Source: Bradyrhizobium sp. Ec3.3 (lineage in GTDB: Bacteria > Pseudomonadota > Alphaproteobacteria > Rhizobiales > Xanthobacteraceae). Taken from it: a DNA stretch of 64,000 bases. Where the stretch lies: NCBI RefSeq assembly GCF_000472925.1, contig NZ_AXAS01000001.1, positions 1 through 64,000 on the forward strand, read 5' to 3'. Under the pieces are notes generated by a model. It was given only the letters and a program-made list of their open reading frames with translations. It ran no database searches and was not told the origin of the DNA. The translations under genes and the position numbers were made by a program. Positions 28,456 through 37,885 of the stretch are shown here, piece after piece. How positions within the stretch are numbered: position 1 is the stretch's first letter; every line of letters starts with the position of its first letter.

Positions 28456-29358
28456 TCACCTTCATCGACGATCATCGTGGGGCGCATGGGGTCGAGCCGA
28501 TCTGCAAGGTCTTGCCGATCGCCCCCTCGACCTACCACGCCCATGTCGCCAAGCGGCGCGATCCGGCCAGGCTGTCGGCCCGCGCCAGGCAGGATGCAGC
28601 CCTGAAGATCGAGGTTCGGCGAGTGTTCGATCAGAACTTCTCCGTCTATGGCGTGCGCAAGGTCTGGCGCCAGCTCAAGCGCGAAGGCTTCGATGTTGCC
28701 CGTTGCACAGTGTCGCGGCTGATGCGGGACTTGGGGCCTGCAAGGGGTCGTCCGCGGCAAGCCCGTCAAAACCACGGCCAGCGACAAGGCCGCGCCATGC
28801 CCGCTGGATCACGTCAACCGCCAGTTCAAGGCGCCGAGGCCGAACGTCCTGTGGCTCTCCGACTTCACCTATGTCGCGACCTGGACCGGCTTCGTTTACG
28901 TCGCCTTCGTCATCGACGCCTATGCCCGCAGGATCGTGGGCTGGCGGGCTTCGCGTACGGCGCACGCAGGCTTCGTGCTCGATGCGTTGGAGCAGGCCCT
29001 GCATGATCGACGGCCGGTCCACCGCGGCGGGCTCGTGCACCACAACGACAGGGGCAGCCAATACGTCTCAATCAAATACACCGAGCGCCTGGCCGAAGCC
29101 GGCGTGGAGCCTTCGGTCGGCAGTGTCGGAGATTCCTATGACAACGCCCTCGCCGAAACCATCAACGGTCTCTACAAGGCTGAGGTGATCCACCGACGCG
29201 GGCCGTGGCGCAGCTTCGAGGCGGTCGAGTTCGCGACCCTGGAATGGGTCGATTGGTTCAACAACCGAAGGCTTCTGGAGTCCATCGGCAACATACCGCC
29301 GGCCGAAGCCGAGCAACGCTACTACGCCATGCTGGAACAACCCGCCATGGCGGCGTAA
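28452..29358 (+). pseudogene. IS3 transposase OrfB, frameshifted
   Basis: The N-terminal frame gives the HTH_21 segment [21 protein letters not shown] up to SRLMRDLG. The frame then shifts by an extra base at about 28737 and continues with VLWLSDFTYVATW, VDAY-like VIDAYARRIVGWR, HHNDRGSQY and GDSYDNALAETINGLYKAEVI, the DDE catalytic block. The catalytic residues are all present but not in one frame, so the element is probably immobile unless it uses frameshifting. Confidence 0.88.
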
Positions 29359-29526
29359 CTTAAACCAAATGGCCTCCGGCAAACCCGGGGCGGTTCAGTC
29401 CTATCAGGCGGGACGGCACAAGTTCTGGGCAAAGGAAAACCGTAGTCACCTAGCAATGGAGCGAGCGCTTGACGGATTCGCATGATCACCTTAAGCCGGC
29501 ACCTCGATGAAGCTGGAGAAGATCAA

Positions 29527-29709
29527 GTGGCCAAACAAGTGAAGAACAAGCGCAAAGAGTACACCAAGGAAGATGTCAAGCTGCTCAAGGCACATTCCAA
29601 GGCCCGCACTCCAGTGACCAAACTCTCGAAGCTGATGAAACGCTCCGAGGGCTCCCTGCGACAGAAGACTCTCAGCCTTGCTCTCCGCGCGGCCGCTCCT
29701 TCGGCGTGA
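29527..29709 (+). CDS. small basic protein, C-terminus altered by rearrangement
   Basis: About 60 residues from a GTG with GGAGAAG upstream: AKQVKNKRKEYTKEDVKLLKAHSKARTP, then VTKLSKLMKRSEGSLRQK. Short lysine-rich proteins of this kind are frequent in rhizobia. The last residues (LALRAAAPSA) read into the antisense of the Ku fragment, so the natural end has been replaced. Function unknown; probably DNA binding by composition. Confidence 0.45.
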   Translation: MAKQVKNKRKEYTKEDVKLLKAHSKARTPVTKLSKLMKRSEGSLRQKTLSLALRAAAPSA

Positions 29710-29930
29710 TGGGCTTGCCGGCCCGCTTCCGTTTGATGAGGTCGATGAGCGCGGTCTCATACTGATCCTCGAACTTCTCGGGCTCGAACTGACCGGCCTT
29801 CTGGTTGACGATGCGCTTGGCGAGGTCGAGCATGTCTTTGGTGACTTTGACGTCCTGGATCTCGTCGAAATACTCGTGCTCGCCGCGCACCTCATAGGGA
29901 TAGCGCAGCAGCATGCCGACAAGACCAACT
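29672..29930 (-). pseudogene. C-terminal fragment of a Ku (NHEJ) protein
   Basis: The frame reads YPYEVRGEHEYFDEIQDVKVTKDMLDLAKRIVNQKAG-FEPEKFEDQYETALIDLIKRKRAGKPITPKERPRGE, which is the C-terminal part of bacterial Ku. The N-terminal 180 residues and the final tail are missing, and both borders join unrelated sequence. It is a relic of a non-homologous end-joining gene, not functional. Confidence 0.85.
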
Positions 29931-30066
29931 CCGAGACTCTAAACGCCGCCGGATGAAAAATCAGTGGCAGGTCAGGTTGATCAAGCGGTCCATATGGAAC
30001 CCGAGACGTTTGCTCAGTATCTGTCTTACATTGCTTCACATCACATAGACTAATCTAATTGATAAG

Positions 30067-30976
30067 TTGGCAGACTGCGAACTTGCGGCAGGGTCAACAA
30101 TCTTAGTGCTCGGTACCCCATTGGAAGTTCTAGGACCGCATACTGCCACCGTCTGGACCAAACAAGGGCGCGCCGCATTTCTCGATCAATACAGCATTCG
30201 GTACGCTCCGGGCAGCGAGTTACTTCACCTTTGCGAGGAGCGATTAATTCGGCGTGGGCTGCCCCGGTCATCTTTGCTTGCTGTTCAAGACCCGTCTGAG
30301 AACCTCCCGTTCGCGGGTTTGGAGATAGAGATGGCAAAGGGGACATTCGATATCAGCGAATGTTTGCGCGGACGTGCCGCGACAAGTGATGCTGTGGTGC
30401 ATGCGGTTTCCGAGCATTCGTATTTGCATTTTGCCTGCCATGGATTTTCTTCATTAGAAGATCCTCTCGAGTCAGAGTTGACCCTTGCGCGAGGTACGCA
30501 GCTTACGGCTGCCCAGGTAATCAAAGACCTCGATTTGAGCAAATGTCACTTGGTTATTCTGTCGGCATGCCAAACTGGGCTTGTGAGTTCGACAAACCTC
30601 GAGACCGAGTATCTTGGTTTGCCGATCGCCTTTCTTCAGGCAGGAGCACCAGCGGTCATAAGCACCCTTTGGAGTGTAGAAGACGAATCGACGATGCTTT
30701 TGATGGATCGGCAAATTGCATAGGCGATCCGGAGTTCCGGCCTCGGTCGCTTTGGGGAAGGCGCAGCGATGGCTCCGTTCTGCACGCAATGTCGATATTG
30801 CGGAAGTTTTCGAGGAGATTTCGATGGCTGCGATTGACAGCGAAGACAAAAGTAATCGTCTAGCACATGATGCTTTCAGGCGGTACGCGGCGTCAGATCA
30901 AAATGGTCGGCCTTTCGAGGAACCCCACTATTGGGCGCCTTTCATATACGTGGGTGCTGAGATCTTACCCGGATAG
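30067..30976 (+). pseudogene. truncated and frameshifted CHAT-domain gene
   Basis: Reading frame 1 contains AAFLDQYSIRYAPGSELLHL, YLHFACHGFSSLEDPLESELTLA (catalytic His), HLVILSACQTGLV (catalytic Cys) and GAPAVISTLWSVEDESTMLLMDR, then stops. From 30716 another frame continues GVPASVALGKAQRWLRSA and HYWAPFIYVG, the normal CHAT C-terminus. The N-terminal sensor part is absent. So a second CHAT gene in the island is decayed, while the one at 19584 is intact. Confidence 0.82.
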
Positions 30977-31293
30977 GAAGCTGTCGAATGCAAAGGCGAG
31001 TGACGAGAACCACTTCCTGTTGTCCTGGATGGACAAGAATCCGCTCCCCTTGGTGGAAAGGGAGGTTGCGCTTGCGGTGCACGCGGATAAGGGTTGATCC
31101 GTACAAAATGATCAACGATGCACGTAGGGCTTCGAATTCACGTTCAAGAACGGCAAGGTCCTGCTGTCGTCCGATGAAGCGGATACATCCGGGGAGTTCG
31201 CGCTTGCGTACGAACAACAAGTTTGGACGATAGACCTTCGGTGGCGCAGCAGGGACACCCAACGAGGTCGCGCTCAACCAACATAAGCGCGCA

Positions 31294-31671
31294 TCAGCCA
31301 GCAGCGCGAACACGATGGACGGTGATCTCGCCGTGCTTTGTCGCTTCGCCGACCGCCGTCGGCAGCTTGTCAGCCAATAGATTCAACGCGGATTCCTTTG
31401 GAACGCCCAAAGAGTCCGCTAAGCTCGCGACGTTTTCAGGGCCCAAAGCCTCTGCGACTTCGCCGGGGGAGATCGAGGGTTTGGATTGATTGTCCGCCCA
31501 GGAGAAGACGCGGTCTGCAAAGCCGCTCGATGATAGTCGATCGACGACCGTCTGAAGGTTGCCGATAGACGACCTCTTCAATGCCGCGCCCAAAAGCTCC
31601 GGCAGACCACTGGCCGCGACTTGCCCGGCCAGTCCAATGAAGACATTTCCGAAATTATCAAATGGCCGCAT
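31294..31671 (-). CDS. YidB/DUF937-like protein
   Basis: A 125-residue protein matching the YidB/DUF937 pattern: glycine-rich start, LQTVVDRLSSSGFADRVFSWADNQSKPSISPGEVAEALG, VASLADSLGVPKESALNLLADKLPTAVGEAT. Start at the ATG after AGAGGA. It is the last gene of the NTPase/EAD-protease series, 45 bases after the protease stop. YidB is a predicted stress-linked cytoplasmic protein of unknown function; its linkage to the protease system could be chance. Confidence 0.75.
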   Translation of the reverse strand: MRPFDNFGNVFIGLAGQVAASGLPELLGAALKRSSIGNLQTVVDRLSSSGFADRVFSWADNQSKPSISPGEVAEALGPENVASLADSLGVPKESALNLLADKLPTAVGEATKHGEITVHRVRAAG

Positions 31672-31716
31672 GTCGATCCTCTCGAACCGCAAGGTAGGAT
31701 GGAACGCCGTCGAACG

Positions 31717-32823
31717 CTAGATGTTCAACTCATGCACCTTACCTGAATACCTCTTCCGAAGATCACTTATGATCGAACTGATTTGCGTACCCACGTTAAC
31801 GTAGGCCACCGGCTTTCCATTGAAGTTCACACCGGTGACCGGCGTTGCGCCCCGATGCAATCCTACCGCGTTCCAGCGATCGTCGAGGATAGGCGATCCG
31901 GAAGACCCTGCCATCGTGTCGGTGAAATACCGAAGCTGAGTATCAGTCGCTTGTGTTAACAGGTTGTTCCGGATCGCGAACTTCTTTGGTTTGCCGTCAG
32001 GATGCTGGATAATGTTCAATGCTGGTCGATCCTCGTCCGGACCTGAAAAGGTGATCGGACCGCCAACGTTCAGGGCTTGCCTGCCATCGCCATTTAGCCT
32101 CAACAGCGCGTAGTCCAATGTTTTGTCCCAGGCGACCAGCTCCTTGACGTCCATGGGATTACCCTGCGCGCTTTCGAAGTCGTAATCGAACGTCGCGGTC
32201 GTCGCCAAGGCTTGCAATCCGAAGTCCTGTTCGGATGCTGCAGCTTCACCAGCCTCGCGGGCTTTAATCACGTGATGGTTGGTCAGAAGGAGATTGGGTG
32301 CGATCAGCCAGCCGCTGCCGAGAAATAAAACGGGATTTCCCGCAGCATCCGTCTGCGGGTGCCCGCCCATATGGCGCTTCACAGACAACTTCGCGACGGC
32401 CTTGCCGGCGGTGACTCCCGCCGTCATGAAGAGATACGGCACCATGTCATCTCGGTGCACCACGACTTCTTCGAGCTCGGGAAAACCCGTGGCGTCTATG
32501 ACGGGCGCGCCGGTGGAGATCGTTTCTACCTTATGGAGCGCTTTCCTGAGGGGTTCGGCATCCGGTCGGCCTATCAGCAGAGACGTCGCGTTGCCGAGGA
32601 AAACCTTCAACGGAACCGAACCGTCTTCCAAGCGATCGATGTCGTTCAGGCTGCGAATATCAAGTCGAGCCGACAGAAGCGGCTGGGTAGCCGTCTGAAA
32701 CATCCCCGTCACGACGGCAGGAATTCCGTCGAGTAAATCCGAACGGACTTGAGGGCTGTACCCGAGAAGTTCGAGTAGTTTTTGCGAGACTTGGATGATT
32801 TCTTCGTTGCTTAGGTATGGCAT
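31717..32823 (-). CDS. EAD1-like domain plus trypsin-like serine protease
   Basis: A 368-residue protein. The first ~95 residues (LSNEEIIQVSQKLLELLGYSP...DIDRLEDGSVPLKVFLGNATSLL) match the effector-associated domain type, EAD1. Residues about 160-350 are a trypsin-like protease with His184 (LLTNHHVIK), Asp237 (LDYALLRL) and Ser308 (MAGSSGSPIL). EAD proteins pair effectors with STAND NTPases through homotypic EAD contacts in predicted conflict systems. The ATG overlaps the STAND gene stop (TGATG), so the two are translated together. Likely function: suicidal or target proteolysis after NTPase activation. Confidence 0.85.
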   Translation of the reverse strand: MPYLSNEEIIQVSQKLLELLGYSPQVRSDLLDGIPAVVTGMFQTATQPLLSARLDIRSLNDIDRLEDGSVPLKVFLGNATSLLIGRPDAEPLRKALHKVETISTGAPVIDATGFPELEEVVVHRDDMVPYLFMTAGVTAGKAVAKLSVKRHMGGHPQTDAAGNPVLFLGSGWLIAPNLLLTNHHVIKAREAGEAAASEQDFGLQALATTATFDYDFESAQGNPMDVKELVAWDKTLDYALLRLNGDGRQALNVGGPITFSGPDEDRPALNIIQHPDGKPKKFAIRNNLLTQATDTQLRYFTDTMAGSSGSPILDDRWNAVGLHRGATPVTGVNFNGKPVAYVNVGTQISSIISDLRKRYSGKVHELNI

Positions 32824-35663
32824 CAGGACATGGCCTCGCTCAGCGACGCAAATTCCCACGGCTCTCGATATGGTTCGAGACCTGCAAGGTCTGCCCCGGC
32901 CAAGGTCGCCCTTTCCGAAGCCAGAAGTTCGATGATCACACGTACCGAGCCGGGAGTTGGCTGCGTGCTGGCTGCAGCAAACACGTCGGCCGCGTCAGAC
33001 GGATTTGATAAGAGCGCTCTATTGGAGTCTGGGAGCAACCCGACCAGCTTTCCAAGCTCGACCGGGTCGAGTTTCGTGGATTTCAGACGGCGCATAACCT
33101 CGGACGAAAGTGGCGAGATCAAGCTTGTGACGGTGCGCGGATAATTCTCTCCGAGTTGAACGAGCGCGAACCTGACGAGGGACTGCTCTTTGTCAATCTC
33201 GGCGAGCGGTAGGGTCATGAGCTTGGCAGCCAAACGCTCCCGCAAGTCGCCCGCATTCTTTTCACCCAAAACCTCAAGCTTTTGGGCAAGAGCCTGAACG
33301 ACGGATAGGCTGCTGGTTAGAGTTTCGCAAACGTCGATCAGTTGATCTAGAAAGCCGCTCGTCGAGGCTTCGCCCATTTGCCAAGCAGCCTGCGATCTGA
33401 ACCATAAAATTTCGGCGAGCCGCCCGCGGTTGCCCATGGCAGGATAATCATCGAGAGCGGAATCCAGAAGCCGCGCCGCCTCCTCGTAATGGCCTAACGC
33501 CAGGTGCGCTCGCGCTTCCATAGCGAAAAGCGGGCTTTCAGGCGTCCGTTCCTTGCGTTCTCCTAGGATTGCAAGAGCAGCCAGAGCGTCGCCGACGCGC
33601 AATGTCTCGAGTGCCCTACGTCCGATCAACCGCTCCCAGCTGGCGAGATCAGCGCGCACGTACGTCTCCGACGGGAGTTCGATGCTCATCCTTTGGGCCA
33701 GCCAGATCTGCTGCTCGGCGCCGACCTCATCGATTGCCGAGTTCAAATACCGGTCGATACCAGGCAGCCATCGCCCCTGTAACCACCGCTCGTCTTGCTT
33801 CAACATCAACCGATGATAGATCTCCTCGGCGCGCTCGGAGAGTGATGGAGGTCTCATTTCGTAAAATGTAATGATCGCTTCCTGCAGTTCGCGCACGAGG
33901 GCCGGACGATCCTCCATCATCAGCAAAAGCGTGGGATGACGAACCTCTTCACGATACCGGAGAGCGTCATCCTGCTCGAGGCTGACGAGAGCATGCTCGC
34001 GCTGTAAACCCTCGAAAAGGCTATCGGCCCGCTCGTCCGAGATATGACCAAGGCCACACACAGGCGCCAGAACATCCCGGATGATTTCTTTGGTAACGCG
34101 CCGGAGGATCATCCCGGGATGCGCAAGCGTCTTGATATCGGGATCATGAATATGGTCTAGCACTCTCTGATAGAGCTTGCCCCTGATCACCTGGGGAGCG
34201 ACGTTGAAGAGCCAGTACTTCTTGGTCTCAAGGTCTTGAATTCCGCCGCTGGTCTTTTCGCTTTGGGCTACGCGCGCCGCCAAGCGTAACATCAGCGGAC
34301 TACCTCCGATTTGCCTATAAATCGCGACAGCATCGGGCTGGGGCACATCAAGAATGGTGAGCAGGTGAACGGCATCACTCGAACTAAGATCATCGAGCGG
34401 GCATTCGATCGGTGCTTGCCGATTGACGGTGAAAGGATTGGGGCGTCCCCTTCCCGCGATGATGACGCGAAGCGCTGGGAAGTTCGCCTGAATTGTTTCG
34501 AGCATGCGCCAAAAGCCAAGCAGATCTTCGCGCAAACGATAGTAGACTTCTTCGAACGTATCGAAGACCAATAGCACAGGCACGTTCGATGCGGACTGTT
34601 GCGAACTGGCGGCCTTGCCGATCCGATTCAGCAAATTAGCAAAGGCGATATAGAGGGACTGCTCCGTAGCCGCTCTTTGAGCACCGCGCAACCTGCCGCC
34701 TCGGTTGGCGCGCTCCTGCAATTGCGCGCGTTCATCCCTGTAAACTTCGACTAACCTTTTGAAGCTGGACACGGCGGCGGAGGCGGTATTGTTCGGACCG
34801 GATCCTCCTTCGATCTGCGCGGTTAGCTGATCACACGCTGCGATCAGGATTGTGAACGGTTGTTGGATATCGAGAGATTCGGAATCAAACGGAAGATACG
34901 CAAATGGAAACCAACCGCTTTCCGGCGCGTCAACGTGCTCGAGAAGAAACTTGCCGACGAGTGCGGTCTTGCCTACGCCCCCCGGTCCCCAAAGAACAAG
35001 TGGCGGCTTCGACTCCAAGCCGTAGAAACTCCTCAAGCGTTGCCAAATCGAGGGCGAAACTACCCCAACATAGTCGCGCAAAACCTGAAGCTCGCGATCC
35101 CGCCCGGTAAACTCTGCATCCACCAAGTGCTCGAACACAGAAACAGCCGATCTGCGCCGCAGTGCTTCTTCGAATTTGTCCCTCTCGGGCAAACCTCCGA
35201 AATCGCCGATGCCCCAGTCGTAGACCTGTCCGAGCCCGATGAGTTCGTCGTAGTTCATCGAGGCGAGATCGAAATGGTCTCCGTTGATCCATCTCTCTAA
35301 TACCGTCTGCACCTGTGTGCGGACAACGGTTGAATTGATCGTGAGAACTGACTTCATCATTTGTCGTCCGCCCAAATTCCAAAGGAATCTGAGAGCCGAT
35401 CGCCGTTCCTCGACTTTCAGTGTCCGAAGCGCCAAGTGACGCCATCCCACTGCGGGCACCGTGGAGTCCAGAAGAGCCTTCAGGGGATCGACCGGCTTGG
35501 CAAGAGGAAGCCAGGGCTTGAGCTGGGCCGGATTGAAGACATGAAGAACCGAAGCCGCCAGCAGGTAGAAGTAGCTGGACTCGTCCAGGGAGAGGCTCTC
35601 GCGAGCCGCAGTTCTGCGCCTGAGTTCGGCAAGTAAGTCTCCAGTGGAGAGCGGCGCGGCCAT
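32823..35663 (-). CDS. large STAND-type NTPase
   Basis: A 946-residue protein. Residues 1-170 are helical and may include an EAD-like adaptor. A STAND/AP-ATPase core follows with the P-loop at 226-233 (GPGGVGKT), a Walker B-like VLLVFDTFEEVYY, and the sensor region RVIIAGRGRP. From about 560 to the end come helical repeats (ARAHLALGHYEEAARLLDSAL and similar TPR-like units). It is coupled by TGATG to the EAD-trypsin gene and starts 4 bases after the upstream NTPase stop. Role predicted: a threat sensor that oligomerises on ligand detection and activates the protease. Confidence 0.85.
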   Translation of the reverse strand: MAAPLSTGDLLAELRRRTAARESLSLDESSYFYLLAASVLHVFNPAQLKPWLPLAKPVDPLKALLDSTVPAVGWRHLALRTLKVEERRSALRFLWNLGGRQMMKSVLTINSTVVRTQVQTVLERWINGDHFDLASMNYDELIGLGQVYDWGIGDFGGLPERDKFEEALRRRSAVSVFEHLVDAEFTGRDRELQVLRDYVGVVSPSIWQRLRSFYGLESKPPLVLWGPGGVGKTALVGKFLLEHVDAPESGWFPFAYLPFDSESLDIQQPFTILIAACDQLTAQIEGGSGPNNTASAAVSSFKRLVEVYRDERAQLQERANRGGRLRGAQRAATEQSLYIAFANLLNRIGKAASSQQSASNVPVLLVFDTFEEVYYRLREDLLGFWRMLETIQANFPALRVIIAGRGRPNPFTVNRQAPIECPLDDLSSSDAVHLLTILDVPQPDAVAIYRQIGGSPLMLRLAARVAQSEKTSGGIQDLETKKYWLFNVAPQVIRGKLYQRVLDHIHDPDIKTLAHPGMILRRVTKEIIRDVLAPVCGLGHISDERADSLFEGLQREHALVSLEQDDALRYREEVRHPTLLLMMEDRPALVRELQEAIITFYEMRPPSLSERAEEIYHRLMLKQDERWLQGRWLPGIDRYLNSAIDEVGAEQQIWLAQRMSIELPSETYVRADLASWERLIGRRALETLRVGDALAALAILGERKERTPESPLFAMEARAHLALGHYEEAARLLDSALDDYPAMGNRGRLAEILWFRSQAAWQMGEASTSGFLDQLIDVCETLTSSLSVVQALAQKLEVLGEKNAGDLRERLAAKLMTLPLAEIDKEQSLVRFALVQLGENYPRTVTSLISPLSSEVMRRLKSTKLDPVELGKLVGLLPDSNRALLSNPSDAADVFAAASTQPTPGSVRVIIELLASERATLAGADLAGLEPYREPWEFASLSEAMS

Positions 35664-35667
35664 GCGG

Positions 35668-36711
35668 TCACCCTATCAATTCGATCAGGTCGTTTAAACG
35701 TCCGCCCAGTTCCCGAAGGTCCTGAATGGGATCCGCGAAGTCCTCGGTCACTCCCGCAATCATCGCTGGAGCGTCTTCCTGGCGTCCTGCCGCCGCGAGA
35801 AGTTGGGTCACGAACTCGGCGACGGCCGCCTTACCGAGCCCAGGGATAGTCTCAATAGCAATGTTACCAGGGATAATGGGCAAGCTTGTGTGGTCGAAGT
35901 CCGTTAAGATAAGTCTGTGGGACCGACTTGCCATCCCTCTGGTGAGTTGAAGGGAAAGTTTGACAATGAGGGGTAGCGTATCACGTCGCAGCTCGGCCTT
36001 ATTGAAGCCATCGAGCACTATCCAATGCTTGAAGCCGGACTTTTGGGCCGTATTCACGATCCAAATGGCCAATTCCTGGGCCCACCGGTCGGCGTTGGTC
36101 TGCTGCGCCGGCATTTTATCAACGTCGCCGCCCAGCTGGAGCACGATATCTCGGGCCAAGTCCGCGGGTCCGACTGAAATTCCTTGATCCTTGGGCACCT
36201 CGATATGGCACGGAACGATGTCGGTATGCGTCCGGCAGATATGGTTGATGAGTTCGGTGGTGTAGGTCTTTCCCGCTCCCCCCAGACCTTTGATCACCAC
36301 CACAGGACGAGGCGGCGAGTTTTGCATAAGCGCTCTAAGGTGCGCTCTAACCGCCAACCTGCCCAAGAAGGGTAGCTTGTTCGAGAGCATGATCGCATCG
36401 AATGGATCCGCCGGCGGCGGCAGAGCAGGCGGAGGAGTCCTGATCTTGTCGCAGATTGCCTTAAATTCCGGCCTTAGTGGGAAGCAGTTCAGCAGGAACG
36501 TGCACATGGAAGGTGGCGAGGCGTTGTAGCCATCTTCCTCACAAAGCCTGAGTGCAGCCTGCACCAGCAAGACAGGCGGCAATCCTTCAGTAAGCCGGGC
36601 CGCAATCCACTCTGGTAGGTTGGCGGCCACAAATTGACGGGGCGATGCCTGCGGTGTGACCAGCTCGATCAGCTTGGTCTCTACTAAGATATAGTCATCG
36701 CTCGTTAACAT
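35668..36711 (-). CDS. second NTPase with N-terminal adaptor domain
   Basis: A 347-residue protein. Residues 1-95 form a helical domain (SDDYILVETKLIELVTP, PPVLLVQAALRLCEEDGYN) that resembles an effector-associated adaptor. The P-loop is at 142-149 (GLGGAGKT), Walker B in WIVLDGFNKAELR, and an arginine-rich sensor-like stretch in RLILTDFDHTS. It lacks long C-terminal repeats. The stop is 4 bases before the STAND ATG. It could be a helper NTPase to the larger one, or a regulator of effector recruitment. Two NTPases in one operon with one protease are unusual. Confidence 0.8.
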   Translation of the reverse strand: MLTSDDYILVETKLIELVTPQASPRQFVAANLPEWIAARLTEGLPPVLLVQAALRLCEEDGYNASPPSMCTFLLNCFPLRPEFKAICDKIRTPPPALPPPADPFDAIMLSNKLPFLGRLAVRAHLRALMQNSPPRPVVVIKGLGGAGKTYTTELINHICRTHTDIVPCHIEVPKDQGISVGPADLARDIVLQLGGDVDKMPAQQTNADRWAQELAIWIVNTAQKSGFKHWIVLDGFNKAELRRDTLPLIVKLSLQLTRGMASRSHRLILTDFDHTSLPIIPGNIAIETIPGLGKAAVAEFVTQLLAAAGRQEDAPAMIAGVTEDFADPIQDLRELGGRLNDLIELIG

Positions 36712-37102
36712 CGACAGGAAACCCGACAGCTGGAGAAAGCGACAAATTGCGAGCTCATGAGGCCGCTCCCAACTCTCTGCGGGCGAGCGACAGAGCGCCC
36801 GATGGCGCGGCCGCGGTCCACGTGCAAGTTTGGGCCATTGCTACCCATTCTGACAGCTTCAGACGATTTCGGCCACTTTGGGCCCAGCTATTCGGATCCC
36901 TCTCCCAGCTGTGTCACACCCTGCCCCGCCGATCAGCTAGTAAACTCCCCAGTTATATAAGCCATTCAGCCCTTTAGACGAGCCTAGACTGCTCGGGTGA
37001 GGCACGGATGGAGCTGGTCCCACCCTGCTCTGGCGAGGTCTCGCGCTCCCGGCCAACAGAGATTGAAGGATGGCCGTTCCGACTGGAGATGCGGGCCTAT
37101 TG
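36712..37102. other. 391-base intergenic gap
   Basis: No gene seen. It holds the upstream region of the 36711 operon; the last bases lie just downstream of the next minus-strand gene. GC composition is similar to its surroundings. Confidence 0.5.
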
Positions 37103-37744
37103 CTACACCCGTCGCGGCGCGCTCACCTGCGCCGCAAAGGCTTCATTATTCGGCCCTCCGGCCGCAGCGCACCAAATCTCCTCTCCGCTGATCAGAGTTA
37201 TGCGATGGTAGTCGAGAAGACGAACGATTTTATCGACGGACTTTCCTATCATCGAAAATTCACCTTCAATCCTCTTGTGGTTGAGTATGTCGCGCAGGTA
37301 ACCGCGGTGCATCCGCTCGCCGCACGCATGATAAAGCGTCGTAAGCTCTGATTTTGTTAGAAAGCCTGAAGTGCGTGGTGCAGGACTTCGGAGTATCGCG
37401 CAAACCCGCGTTGGGATTGGTTCTTGCCCTGGCGCGGGAAGCATTGGTTTGGGATAGAAATCTGGATGCAGCGCCGAAAGCGCCTTGACGAAAAAATCCG
37501 CTTGGTACTTGCCGGTGAACTTTCCGCTTCTAGTCTCCTTTATGTCGCCATGCGCAATAAGACAGCCAAAAGCGATAAGTTCGCAGATCATTCGAAGTTC
37601 TAAGAAGCCAGCATCTCGGCCTATCGTCTCTGCAATGGAGATTTCAGCGTGTATTATCTTTTTTATCCACTGTATGCGGAATTTTATCTCGTCAATAATT
37701 GAGCAGTAGCGCTCAATTGCGGTCAGCGATTTGTCTTCTGCCAT
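37103..37744 (-). CDS. hypothetical protein
   Basis: A 213-residue protein from the ATG before AEDKSLTAIERYC. It is helical in the first half (IIDEIKFRIQWIKKIIHAEISIAETIGRDAGFLELRMICELIAFGCLIAHGDI) and ends with KSVDKIVRLLDYHRITLISGEEIWCA. A longer reading frame to 37813 exists. I do not recognise a domain. Related uncharacterised proteins are common in rhizobia. Its position between two protease operons on the same strand does not itself give a role. Confidence 0.65.
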   Translation of the reverse strand: MAEDKSLTAIERYCSIIDEIKFRIQWIKKIIHAEISIAETIGRDAGFLELRMICELIAFGCLIAHGDIKETRSGKFTGKYQADFFVKALSALHPDFYPKPMLPAPGQEPIPTRVCAILRSPAPRTSGFLTKSELTTLYHACGERMHRGYLRDILNHKRIEGEFSMIGKSVDKIVRLLDYHRITLISGEEIWCAAAGGPNNEAFAAQVSAPRRV

Positions 37745-37885
37745 GGCAAAAATACCTAACAAACAAGCTAAAGAAGCCGGACCGAAGGAATGCTTGCGCG
37801 CGCGCCGCAGCATGATCGGACCCCGAGCGGTGGCCTTCGAAGTGTGCGGGCGGAATCTTTCGAGCGCGAGCCCCTTTCAAATCCC

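Larger units (their letters stand above)
28076..29397 (+). mobile_element. IS3-family insertion sequence
   Basis: 1322 bp with 26-bp terminal inverted repeats beginning TGAACCGC and ending GCGGTTCA (one mismatch) and a 3-bp target duplication GTC on both sides. It encodes OrfA and OrfB. Flanking sequence shows no recognisable gene across the insertion. Confidence 0.93.

Noticed and set aside
28418..29188. 256-codon plus-strand frame inside IS3
   Set aside because: Its sequence is low-complexity arginine/serine; the OrfB blocks lie in the two other frames.
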